DNA of 64,000 nt from assembly GCA_964523145.1 (NCBI GenBank), contig CAZFYB010000001.1, positions 62,001 to 126,000 of the forward strand, in the 5' to 3' direction. Source of the stretch: Microsaccharimonas sp964523145. Its GTDB lineage: Bacteria > Patescibacteriota > Saccharimonadia > Saccharimonadales > Saccharimonadaceae. Shown here piece by piece: positions 57,174 through 64,000 of this stretch (positions are counted from its first letter, which is position 1; each line of letters begins with the position of its first letter). Both the position numbers and the translations under genes were made by a program. The notes beneath the pieces were generated by a model. It was not told the DNA's origin and ran no database searches. It saw only the letters and a program-made list of their open reading frames with translations.

Positions 57174-58393
57174 ACGAATACTCCGGTTTTAACAGGAGTT
57201 TGGTACATGTTGAGGCATTTTTGAGCAACATCGCCCCAAGAAATGCGGGTATACTCACGGGTCACATTAGTACTGAGGGATTCTTTTAGGGCAGGTGAGG
57301 TTGCAATACCAACAAGCTGGTCGGCCAAGCGATGCACATCCCAGAAATCATAACGGAAAATGCTTTGTAGTACTTCGCCGACACCAGATTGCTTACTAAT
57401 GATAAGTGCATTGCCGTGGTGGGCAGCTTCAAGGGCGGTTAAGCCAAAAGGTTCGCTGATAGAGCTCAGTACGAATACATCCGAAACGCTATACGCATCG
57501 CGCCATTGTTTACCCCTTACAAAACCGGTAAAGAATACTTTATCAGAAATACCGAGGTCGGCAGCTAAGCGGATCAGTTCATCGCGCTGTTCACCGTCAC
57601 CGGCTAAAAGTAACACTAAGCGGTCGTACTTTTGAGTCGCGAGCGCCATACCTTTTATTAAGTTCGCGAGCCCTTTTTGAATAGTAAGGCGAGTTAAAGC
57701 ACTTACTACGGTATAACCCTCACTTTTAAGGCCTTCCAGGTAGCGATACGTGCGGCGATCGTATTCGTAGCCATCATCAAGGTTGTCTGCATCGATGGCG
57801 TTGTAGACAACTTCGACTTTGTCGGCAGGAATGCCGTACTTTTCAACAATAATTTGCTTCGTAATACCACTGACAGCAATAATACGATCTGCCATAATCA
57901 ACCCTTGGTATTCAATTTCGTGTACGATGGGGTTACCTTGATTGCCACCAGCTCGGTCAAATTCGGTCGCGTGGACGTGCACAATTAGGGGTGCATCGGT
58001 TATTTGCTTGGCGCGCATGCCAGCTTCCATGGTAAGCCAGTCGTGGGCATGAATCGCATCAAACTGCTTATCTTCTACGAAACTTTCAATAAATTCAGTG
58101 TAGCGGTGTTGTACATCGCGAATGGTTGTAAGCTCGCCATCGCCATCAATAGGATCGGTGTTAAGCAAAAAGCTGCTATCGTAAGCGCCCATACCAAATT
58201 TATGCAGTGGAGAAAGCTCAGTAGCACTATGGATTGTCATGAATTCAACGTTTTCGTGTTTGGCTGAGTAAGGCACTACGAAATCAATAGAAGCACCCTT
58301 TAGTGCCAGAGCTTTGGATAAATGATAGCATGCAACCCCTAATCCACCACTGTTATGTGGGGGAAGTTCCCATCCCAACATTAATATTTTCAT
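57170..58393 (-). CDS. GT4 family glycosyltransferase (glycogen synthase-like)
   Basis: 407 residues, GT-B fold. N-terminus MKILMLGWELPPHNSGGLGV with the KxGGL-like sugar-nucleotide loop, DAIHAHDWLTMEAGMRA, and the C-terminal domain with ALTRLTIQKGLANLIKGMAL, LLLAGDGEQRDELI and the E-x7-E motif in SSISEPFGLTALEAAHHGN. It transfers a sugar from a nucleotide donor, probably building an alpha-glucan. First gene of the operon; AGGGG precedes its ATG. Confidence 0.9.
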   Translation of the reverse strand: MKILMLGWELPPHNSGGLGVACYHLSKALALKGASIDFVVPYSAKHENVEFMTIHSATELSPLHKFGMGAYDSSFLLNTDPIDGDGELTTIRDVQHRYTEFIESFVEDKQFDAIHAHDWLTMEAGMRAKQITDAPLIVHVHATEFDRAGGNQGNPIVHEIEYQGLIMADRIIAVSGITKQIIVEKYGIPADKVEVVYNAIDADNLDDGYEYDRRTYRYLEGLKSEGYTVVSALTRLTIQKGLANLIKGMALATQKYDRLVLLLAGDGEQRDELIRLAADLGISDKVFFTGFVRGKQWRDAYSVSDVFVLSSISEPFGLTALEAAHHGNALIISKQSGVGEVLQSIFRYDFWDVHRLADQLVGIATSPALKESLSTNVTREYTRISWGDVAQKCLNMYQTPVKTGVFV

Positions 58394-58497
58394 ACCCCTA
58401 TTTACGAGTCGCGTATAGCTATCGCCTGGCTCCTTTTATTTTGGCACCGTATTCACTCATGATTATAGATGTAAGCGTAGGCATTTACAAGCTAAAT

Positions 58498-59655
58498 CTA
58501 TTTGTCGATTTCGAACAAATCGTGGGCCCGCCAAACGGGCACAGCAACCTTGAAGGGCACGAGCTGGCAGTAGCCATATAATTCCATCCAGCGGCGCAGT
58601 ATGTAGCCAAAACGGCCTGGCTGGTAAATACCGAGCCATTCAACATAGCCCCAGTTATCACCAACAGGCAAGCCACAAGGCACAGAACGTGGTTTAAAGG
58701 TTTGTTGTGGGCGGTTAGTGGCAGTACGGGTGATCTGCTTTGCCACGAAGGTTGCTTGGTGTAGAGCTGGCCATGCCATACCGCTGTGTTTAACGGTGTT
58801 GCTATCGCCAATAACATATACGTTTGGCATTGCTTCAAGGTGCGGGTTTACATTCACCCGACCGTTTGGCGCAAGGTCGAAAAGGTCAGCGTTTGCTTTA
58901 AAGAAGGGATTATTCGCAACACCCGAAGTCCAAACGGCAGTTTTTGTCGGGTATTTTTTACCATCAATAGTAAGTGATTCGTCTTCGAGGGCTTCAACTT
59001 TGTGATTCACGAGTACTTTAATACCCAGCTTTTTTAAGCGTTTACCAATAACTGTGGCTGCTGTGTTTGACATTCGTGGCACAATTTGTGGTGCGGCTTC
59101 GACAAGCGTGACTTTTGATTGCGAGCCTTTTAGGCGGTACAGTGTTTTGAGCGTTTGCAGATATTCGTGTAATGCACCGGCAAGTTCAATGCCGGTAGGG
59201 CCAGCGCCAATGACGAAGAACTCTTTATCGAGCTTTTTGGTGACGACTTCTTCGTGGATATGTTCTTGGAACTCACGGATTTCAGCCAGGCTTTTAATGC
59301 CGTATGAATGATCTTCCATACCATTGATACCGAAGAAGGTAGTCACAGAGCCAAGGGCTAATACGAGTTTGTCGTAGTGGTAGTCTTTGCTTTTGCCGGT
59401 GATAAGGTTACGCGTAGCATCAAGTGAAGTGACAGTATCTTGCACGATTTCAACATTAGGGTGGTTGGCGAATATGGCTGCAAGGGGAATGACTGATTCG
59501 GCGGTGCTACGCCCGGTTGCGGTTGAGTAAAGTGTTGCGTGGTGCAAAAAGTAGGTTTCGTCTGAAATAAGCGTGATCTTGCCGATCTGTCTTTTGCTTA
59601 ACTCTAAAGCAGCTTTAACACCACCAAACCCACCACCAACAACAACCACGTGCAT
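58498..59655 (-). CDS. ndh: Type II NADH dehydrogenase (NDH-2)
   Basis: 385 residues. FAD-binding VVVVGGGFGGVKAALELSK at the N-terminus, the NADH-binding FFVIGAGPTGIELAGALHEY (about 150-170) and NVYVIGDSNTVKHSGMAWPA near the FAD ring. The C-terminus (GYVEWLGIYQPGRFGYILRR) resembles the amphipathic membrane-association part of NDH-2. It would pass electrons from NADH to quinone without pumping protons. GGAG precedes the ATG. CPR Saccharibacteria are known to encode NDH-2; a partner terminal oxidase is not in the window. Confidence 0.9.
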   Translation of the reverse strand: MHVVVVGGGFGGVKAALELSKRQIGKITLISDETYFLHHATLYSTATGRSTAESVIPLAAIFANHPNVEIVQDTVTSLDATRNLITGKSKDYHYDKLVLALGSVTTFFGINGMEDHSYGIKSLAEIREFQEHIHEEVVTKKLDKEFFVIGAGPTGIELAGALHEYLQTLKTLYRLKGSQSKVTLVEAAPQIVPRMSNTAATVIGKRLKKLGIKVLVNHKVEALEDESLTIDGKKYPTKTAVWTSGVANNPFFKANADLFDLAPNGRVNVNPHLEAMPNVYVIGDSNTVKHSGMAWPALHQATFVAKQITRTATNRPQQTFKPRSVPCGLPVGDNWGYVEWLGIYQPGRFGYILRRWMELYGYCQLVPFKVAVPVWRAHDLFEIDK

Positions 59656-59777
59656 TACTATTTCTCCGTTATATCTTACTGTTTATGGTAACAGGCTTGC
59701 AGAGGTGCGTAAAGAGGCTTGCGAAAAATACAGACTACTTTAGATTTTCGCCCTCATCTGTTAAAATTGAGGAGCTT

Positions 59778-59852
59778 AGGGGCATAGTACAACGGTTAGT
59801 ATATGGGTCTCCAAAACCTAGGATCGTGGTTCGATTCCACGTGCCCCTGCCA
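59778..59852 (+). tRNA. tRNA-Trp (anticodon CCA)
   Basis: Acceptor AGGGGCA pairs perfectly with TGCCCCT; discriminator G and encoded CCA follow. Loop CTCCAAA gives CCA. Its 3' end and flanking terminator resemble repeats found after several genes downstream. Confidence 0.96.
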
Positions 59853-59895
59853 AGCATAAGTGCAACGATATAAGATTTCCTTGGAAGTCTTTTTT
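59836..59895 (+). repeat. tRNA-Trp 3' repeat, copy A (inside and after the tRNA)
   Basis: TCCAC (59836), then CTGCCAAGCATAAGT (59847-59861), then CTTGGAAG (59880-59887) and TCTTTTTT. CTGCCAAG pairs with CTTGGAAG (one G-A mismatch) to form a terminator. Confidence 0.7.
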
Positions 59896-59914
59896 GTTTG
59901 GTATCATAATAGTA

Positions 59915-60691
59915 ATGCAGGAAAATCCATCCGACAATGGTGTTGAGTTAAGTCAGTATCCAGATGATGGCGAACTTTGGTTGCTTGATTTAGAATCGAC
60001 CCCAGAAAGTAGACTTGATGCTGTGTGCCGCGCGTATGAATCGCACACCGGCAACAGTCTACCTCGCCCCTTAGATGAGAATGCTCAATTAAATGTCAGG
60101 AAATGGCTCATAGATCAGGAATTCTCCACTTCCAAGGCAACTGACTCGGTTTACTCAAAGGCACTTTTATGGCGTAAGCATCAGTACAGTGCGCCATTAA
60201 TTCATCGTGATGCTGGCATTAAGGCCGGATGGCTACAGCAAGCTCCGTGTGTGACATGTCATCCTAATGATACCAGCTCCGCTCGTCCAATTAGCTTCAG
60301 TATTCGCGTACGCCCGTTTAGTGCACAAGCATTAAAATCATCGAGCTTAAAGAGTATTAAAGAAAAAATAAGAAATAGCATGGAGGGAAGATTTCAAGAT
60401 ACGGGCGACTGGACAGATACGGAAGTCTGCGTATCTATCGTTGCCGTAGTGGGCAGAAATGATAGAAAAAAAGATGTCGATAACATGGCAAAAGGGTTAT
60501 TGGACTCAATTCAAAAGTTCACGTTCACGGATGACAATATGATATCTCATCTATCAATACATCGACTAAAGCAAACGGGTGTAGAAGGTTATTATAAAAT
60601 TTTAGTAAGACCAGTTTCAAATAATATGTCGGACGTAGTTTATACGCAAGTTAAAATTAATTGGCTTGAACTCCCTGAGATTACGCTTTAA
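59915..60691 (+). CDS. Protein with C-terminal RusA-like endonuclease domain
   Basis: 258 residues from ATG 59915. The N-terminal half is unrecognised, with a CVTC pair near residue 109. The C-terminal half matches the RusA Holliday-junction resolvase pattern: KKDVDNMAKGLLDSIQKF supplies D-x-D-N, and FTDDNMISHLSIHR supplies the D-D pair. RusA enzymes cut four-way junctions and are usually phage-derived. The gene follows the tRNA-Trp directly, a common place for mobile DNA. A CATAAT/TATCAT box lies four to seven bases before ATG. Confidence 0.7.
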   Translation: MQENPSDNGVELSQYPDDGELWLLDLESTPESRLDAVCRAYESHTGNSLPRPLDENAQLNVRKWLIDQEFSTSKATDSVYSKALLWRKHQYSAPLIHRDAGIKAGWLQQAPCVTCHPNDTSSARPISFSIRVRPFSAQALKSSSLKSIKEKIRNSMEGRFQDTGDWTDTEVCVSIVAVVGRNDRKKDVDNMAKGLLDSIQKFTFTDDNMISHLSIHRLKQTGVEGYYKILVRPVSNNMSDVVYTQVKINWLELPEITL

Positions 60692-60785
60692 AGCAAAATA
60701 ATGAAAAAACACGGAAGAATGGCCTAATGTCGGAATACTACCTACTGTAGGAACTCCTTCAGTCCTATGAGTTAATGTTCTTAAT

Positions 60786-60860
60786 TCTTCCACGGGAGGG
60801 CTGCAAGCATAGGGTGATAAAATTAGTTTCCTTGATTGGAGGCTTTTTCTTTTTTTATGA
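60786..60860 (+). repeat. tRNA-Trp-like repeat, copy B
   Basis: TTCCACGGGAGGGCTGCAAGCATAG-like sequence, then TTCCTTGATTGGAGGC and a T tract. It shares CTGC-AAGCATA and TTCCTTG with copy A. The rest of 60692-60785 shows nothing I can name. Confidence 0.6.
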
Positions 60861-60881
60861 AGGTAGACTATACTTACTGCA

Positions 60882-61466
60882 ATGAAGACATTGAAGCTAA
60901 TTGGTTCATTCATCATAGTGATCGGTTTAACAGCTGCTGTTATTTTTGGTTTATGGATAGTAGTCAAGGCGGGTTGGGATGCATATAGAACTTTGACTGA
61001 AGGTGTACAAGTAACGATTTTAGCTGGATTTGTGACTTTATTTACTACACTATTTTCAATAACATATACGAAAGTAAAAGAGCGAAAACTTCAAATAGAA
61101 GCGAACAACAACATTCATAAGCAGAAGCTTTACAGCGAATTTACAGGTAAAGTGGTAGATTTACTTTCTGATCCCAAACTTGGTGAAGATGATGCATGGA
61201 CCCGAGAAATGCGACTTAACTTTATGAAGAACGCATTTTTATGGTCTGATTCCGCTGTCCTTAAGGCTTATCAGCGATTTCGAATTAATTCTCAGCTAAA
61301 AGATGAGGGTGAACAGGCCGTATACGACATCGCAACTCTATTGTTGGAATTTAGAAAAGATATGGGACTTAAAAATAAGAAAGTTACACAGCACACAATA
61401 GTAGATATTCTTTACGATCAATCTGACCTCATTGATTTTTATAAGAAGTTCCCTGAAAAGAAATAG
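60882..61466 (+). CDS. Two-helix membrane protein of unknown function (194 aa)
   Basis: Two transmembrane helices (KLIGSFIIVIGLTAAVIFGL and VTILAGFVTLFTTLFSITY) followed by a charged cytoplasmic helical domain (residues about 65-194). No family named. TATACT (60869-60874) ends seven bases before ATG, so leaderless. It lies in the repeat-separated array. Confidence 0.7.
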   Translation: MKTLKLIGSFIIVIGLTAAVIFGLWIVVKAGWDAYRTLTEGVQVTILAGFVTLFTTLFSITYTKVKERKLQIEANNNIHKQKLYSEFTGKVVDLLSDPKLGEDDAWTREMRLNFMKNAFLWSDSAVLKAYQRFRINSQLKDEGEQAVYDIATLLLEFRKDMGLKNKKVTQHTIVDILYDQSDLIDFYKKFPEKK

Positions 61467-61471
61467 TTCTA

Positions 61472-61510
61472 AGCTCGTCCACTAAGGGCTGCCAAGCATA
61501 AGTATATTGA
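61472..61510 (+). repeat. tRNA-Trp-like repeat, copy C
   Basis: GTCCACTAAGGGCTGCCAAG (from 61477) continuing CATAAGTA. It shares CTGCCAAGCATAAGT exactly with the tRNA-Trp 3' end. Its downstream half, with the T tract, is missing, and a perfect promoter begins instead. Confidence 0.7.
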
Positions 61511-61535
61511 CATTATATATAAAATATGATATAAT
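61507..61535 (+). promoter_or_regulatory. Perfect consensus promoter of the NERD gene
   Basis: TTGACA (61507-61512), exactly 17 bp, TATAAT (61530-61535). A leader of about 20 bases with GTGAGGT precedes the GTG start. Confidence 0.88.
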
Positions 61536-61562
61536 CAATTCTAATACTCGTGAGGTAATTTT

Positions 61563-62225
61563 GTGGAACTATTAATTATTTTATTTTTGTTATCTTTATT
61601 TGTTATCGCCCCAATCATGGGTGCTATTGCACTCACGTCCGGTGTAAATACAAAGCCAAGACTATCGAAGTCAAAATTGGCTGAGACGAAAGTGAATAAC
61701 GCTCTAAGTAGACTCGATATGAAATCGTACGTTATATTCGAAAACGTAATTCTTCCATCTAGTGGTAATACTGCGCACACAGAGATAGATCACATAGTAG
61801 TATCTCCGTATGGAATATTCTGCATAGAAACGAAATCTCATAGCGGTTCTATCTATGCATATGAAAGAAATAAAGACTGGGCGCAGTACCTTGGGGGTAA
61901 AAAATATTCAATCAACAGCCCTCACCGACAAAATTACAAGCACGTAAAAGCCATAGAAGAGTTAGTAGGGTCTGACTTGAGAGCACCTATTCACTCTTAC
62001 GTAGCCTTTCCAAACGCATATCAAGTAATTACTGATAGTAATTTCGTTTATTGCAATATAGGTGCATTGATAGACCATATTTCTAGGCACAACCGGCCAA
62101 TATATACTATTGATGAATGCACCCGCATAATGAAGTCTTTAGCTTACGCAAGTAGCCAAAAAAATGCACTTTTGAAAGTTCATATTAATGAAGTTCAATC
62201 GTATTTAGCTACTAAATCAGTTTAA
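61563..62225 (+). CDS. Membrane-anchored NERD-domain nuclease-like protein
   Basis: 220 residues from GTG 61563. An N-terminal transmembrane helix (ELLIILFLLSLFVIAPIMGA) precedes a NERD domain: VFENVILPS equivalent FENVILPSSG, TEIDHIVVSPYGIFCIETKS with the PD-(D/E)XK-like D and E-x-K, then GSIYAYERN. Such proteins may act in DNA processing or defence; the catalytic residues look intact. Own perfect promoter; repeats on both sides. Confidence 0.82.
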   Translation: MELLIILFLLSLFVIAPIMGAIALTSGVNTKPRLSKSKLAETKVNNALSRLDMKSYVIFENVILPSSGNTAHTEIDHIVVSPYGIFCIETKSHSGSIYAYERNKDWAQYLGGKKYSINSPHRQNYKHVKAIEELVGSDLRAPIHSYVAFPNAYQVITDSNFVYCNIGALIDHISRHNRPIYTIDECTRIMKSLAYASSQKNALLKVHINEVQSYLATKSV

Positions 62226-62246
62226 TATACTCGGTAATATAGTTCC

Positions 62247-62320
62247 AAGCTCGTTCACTAAGGGCTGCCAAATATAAGTAGTCTGAATTTAGTCTACATC
62301 TTGGAGGCTTTTTGCTTTTG
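62247..62320 (+). repeat. tRNA-Trp-like repeat, copy D
   Basis: GTTCACTAAGGGCTGCCAA then ATATAAGTAG, followed by TTGGAGGCTTTTTGCTTTT. GCTGCCAA pairs with TTGGAGGC, giving a hairpin before the T tract. Confidence 0.7.
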
Positions 62321-62355
62321 CTTGTAAATCTAAAAGACTTGCTCATAATGAAACT

Positions 62356-62559
62356 ATGACTGACAAAGAACCAGGTTTCCCACCAATTCCATACCACGAA
62401 AAGTTCAATTACTTTATAGGTCCTGATGGCGAGTCGTATAGAACTCCAAAACCTGAGTTTGCTGCCGAAATTGCTCAAGAGAGCTTAGTAAGAATGAGCG
62501 CTGTAGCAAAGCACAATAGGGCTGCGATGGATCGTTTACCTGTAGAGCAAAGTTCTTGA
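62356..62559 (+). CDS. Small protein (67 aa) in the repeat array
   Basis: No family recognised. Contains GPDGESYRTPKPEFAAEIAQ and a charged C-terminus; no membrane segment. CATAAT (62344-62349) ends six bases before ATG, so a leaderless transcript supports it as a real gene despite its size. Confidence 0.65.
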   Translation: MTDKEPGFPPIPYHEKFNYFIGPDGESYRTPKPEFAAEIAQESLVRMSAVAKHNRAAMDRLPVEQSS

Positions 62560-62620
62560 CTCTTCCACTAGGGCTGCCAAATTTTAGTATTATAATAGTC
62601 TCCGTTCTGAAGGCTTTTGC
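62558..62620 (+). repeat. tRNA-Trp-like repeat, copy E
   Basis: TTCCACTAGGGCTGCCAA then ATTTTAGTA, and further on GAAGGCTTTTGC. Its start overlaps the stop of the 67-aa gene. Confidence 0.65.
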
Positions 62621-62632
62621 TATAATAACTAC

Positions 62633-62899
62633 ATGAATAATAAGAAACTAGCACCACCCTTACTTCTTATTCCCATCCTACTTATAGTCACTTCGTTCAT
62701 CATCCTGATCATCGCCAACCTTGTACTCAACCCGACATTTTGGATGACACCCGACACCGCTCCGGTAACTCTTACTCCTGTATACATTACAGTTCTGAAC
62801 GGAGTCTTTATCTCTATTGGCGGAATAGGCTTACTGAGTTTATTACCCTGTTTGATTGCTGGCGGGCTGTTACTAACAAGAAAGAGAGTTAATACTTAG
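62633..62899 (+). CDS. Small two-helix membrane protein (88 aa)
   Basis: Two hydrophobic helices (LLIPILLIVTSFIILIIANL and VFISIGGIGLLSLLPCLIAG). No family named. TATAAT (62621-62626) ends six bases before ATG. Its TAG overlaps the GTG of the next gene (TAGTG). Confidence 0.7.
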   Translation: MNNKKLAPPLLLIPILLIVTSFIILIIANLVLNPTFWMTPDTAPVTLTPVYITVLNGVFISIGGIGLLSLLPCLIAGGLLLTRKRVNT

Positions 62900-63426
62900 T
62901 GATCAATTTTGATGCGATGATACTTAAGGTGGGTAAGTGGAGTATCTTAAAAGTACCTCAAAACATAAGCGACAAACTTCCTTCGCGTGGCCAAGTAATG
63001 GTAAAAGGTACCGTTCAGGATTACGCTATTGAACAAGTATTTGAACCTGATGGAAAAGGTGGGCATTGGCTTAAGTTGGATGAGCAATTACAAAAAGCTA
63101 TTAATGTAACAGCCGGTGATACGGTAAAAGTGAATGTTCAATTAAGTAAAGATTGGCACGAGCCAAATAAACCGCATGATTTCTCGAAAGCATTAGAAGA
63201 AGCTCCGGAAGCTGTTAAAAAACTTTGGGATGACATTACGCCAATGGCGCGATGGGAATGGATTAGGTGGATCAATGCTACGCGTGAACTTGAAACGCGC
63301 AATCGTAGAATTGAAGCGTCAATCTCAAAAATGCACTCAGGGAAGCGTAGACCATGTTGCTTTAACCTTGCATCGTGCACCGACCCGGATTTGGCGAAGA
63401 GTGGAAAACTTATAGAGATTAAATAA
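62899..63426 (+). CDS. DUF1905 / YdeI-OmdA family protein
   Basis: 175 residues from GTG 62899. Residues about 5-90 match the DUF1905 barrel (SRGQVMVKGTVQDYAIEQVF; WLKLDEQLQKAINVTAGDTV). The C-terminal part (LWDDITPMARWEWIRWINAT then RRIEASISKMHSGKRRPCCF) matches the bacteriocin-protection OmdA/YdeI domain. Related proteins are reported to affect peptide or bacteriocin tolerance; the molecular function is unknown. Confidence 0.82.
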   Translation: MINFDAMILKVGKWSILKVPQNISDKLPSRGQVMVKGTVQDYAIEQVFEPDGKGGHWLKLDEQLQKAINVTAGDTVKVNVQLSKDWHEPNKPHDFSKALEEAPEAVKKLWDDITPMARWEWIRWINATRELETRNRRIEASISKMHSGKRRPCCFNLASCTDPDLAKSGKLIEIK

Positions 63427-63575
63427 TATTGACGATCCATTCAAGCATTGATAAAATAATATATGGAAGATCAAGTGATACAGCACAAGATCATTATATG
63501 TAGCGAATCAAGTTCAATAGTTCAAGTTATTTAGTTCGTAAGCTACATCTGTTGGTGCAAATCTTCCAGTTTATT

Positions 63576-63607
63576 TAAGAGGCACTTCGGTGCCTCTTAT
63601 TTTTTTG
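63576..63607 (+). terminator. Intrinsic terminator
   Basis: TAAGAGGCAC-TTCG-GTGCCTCTTA followed by TTTTTTT. The preceding 63427-63575 shows no convincing gene. Confidence 0.92.
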
Positions 63608-63620
63608 CTATAGTTACTCT

Positions 63621-64000
63621 ATGAAAACTATCGCAAAACGTTTAACGGACGGTCAGGATTTACTGATTGAAATCATGAAGATCGCTAACGAACACCACAT
63701 TAAGGCTGGTGTTATTTTGTCTGCAGTAGGTAGTCTGAAAGAATCACGTATTCGAGTTCCTGTTATACATGGTGAAGTGAAATACATAGCTCCGAAAAAT
63801 CTTGAAATTGACACTTTGCAAGGTACTGTGTCCGTAAACGGAGCTCACCTCCATATATCTGTTTCCGGCATTGATGGATTAATGATGGGCGGTCATTTGA
63901 AAGAAGGCTGCATCATCCGTACTACCTGCGAATTGGTTATCGGGATTTTGGACAGCGTTGAGTTTACGCGCGAAGCTGACGAGATGACTGGTTTTGATGA
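63621..64000 (+). CDS. PPC/DUF296-domain protein, 3' end outside the window
   Basis: 126 residues visible. MKTIAKRLTDGQDLLIEIMK, then AGVILSAVGSLKESRIRVPV, LEIDTLQGTVSVNGAHLHIS and GGHLKEGCIIRTTCELVIGI match the PPC (DUF296) fold found in plant AT-hook proteins and in single-domain bacterial proteins of unknown role; the GxHLH metal-like motif is present (GAHLH). TATAGT (63609-63614) ends six bases before ATG. The frame is open at the window end. Confidence 0.85.
   Translation, partial: MKTIAKRLTDGQDLLIEIMKIANEHHIKAGVILSAVGSLKESRIRVPVIHGEVKYIAPKNLEIDTLQGTVSVNGAHLHISVSGIDGLMMGGHLKEGCIIRTTCELVIGILDSVEFTREADEMTGFD

Noticed and set aside
1..64000. CRISPR array or cas genes
   Set aside because: No regularly spaced direct repeats of CRISPR type; the only repeat family (59.8-62.6 kb) encloses genes of 200 to 800 bases.
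1..64000. Alternative genetic code with TGA read as Gly, as in some CPR lineages
   Set aside because: TGA ends several genes at the expected place (for example 636-638, 4204-4206), and no in-frame TGA occurs in conserved genes.

Overview
The window looks like a chromosomal segment of a Candidate Phyla Radiation bacterium, most likely a Candidatus Saccharibacteria (TM7) member. Reasons: the S10-spc-alpha ribosomal cluster lacks rpmD (L30), with rpsE running directly into rplO, a CPR hallmark; genes are small and tightly packed; many genes have a -10 box six to eight bases before the start codon (leaderless style); type IV pilins, a type II NADH dehydrogenase and GH15/GH57 alpha-glucan enzymes are present; TGA acts as a stop. 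The assignment is inferred from gene content only. One 10-N assembly gap lies inside rplD.

Layout. 1-1.5 kb: a truncated unknown gene, rsmD and a small ORF. 1.5-4.8 kb: a three-gene overlapping module (XRE-HTH fused to a cytosine-5 DNA methyltransferase, a protein with degenerate LAGLIDADG-like motifs, a PD-(D/E)XK nuclease), read here as an unusual restriction-modification system. 4.8-12 kb: two tRNA-Leu genes, an FAD oxidase, a SpoU methyltransferase, hisS, tig and clpP, the last under a CIRCE operator. 12-22 kb: rpoB-rpoC with a long leader, then two pilins, the second carrying a large adhesin-like region. 22-30 kb: rpsL-rpsG, three unknown genes, fusA and tuf. 30-48.5 kb: rpsJ through rpsI, holding almost the whole S10-spc-alpha set plus rplM-rpsI, interrupted by opposite-strand genes and by a strong candidate for a novel ~237-nt structured RNA between rplO and secY. 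48.5-53.3 kb: a pseudouridine synthase, a DNA polymerase III delta'-like subunit, a TPR protein, a TrmA/RlmD-type methyltransferase, tRNAs and rpmG. 53.3-59.7 kb: a reverse-strand alpha-glucan operon (GT4, GH57, GH15, unknown) and NDH-2. 59.8-64 kb: tRNA-Trp followed by single-gene units separated by repeats that resemble the tRNA-Trp 3' end and its terminator.

Themes. (1) Two initiation styles coexist: leaderless genes with a -10 six to eight bases before ATG, and long structured leaders on rpoB, rpsL, rpsJ, rplC and rplF. (2) The transcription and translation machinery appears stripped of zinc sites (RpoC, S14, L33, L36). (3) Several GC-rich orphan ORFs, each with its own promoter and hairpin, sit in gaps of the housekeeping clusters like moron cassettes; two share a structured 3' RNA element. 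(4) The candidate new systems are the restriction-modification module, the rplO-secY RNA and the repeat-separated gene array downstream of tRNA-Trp.
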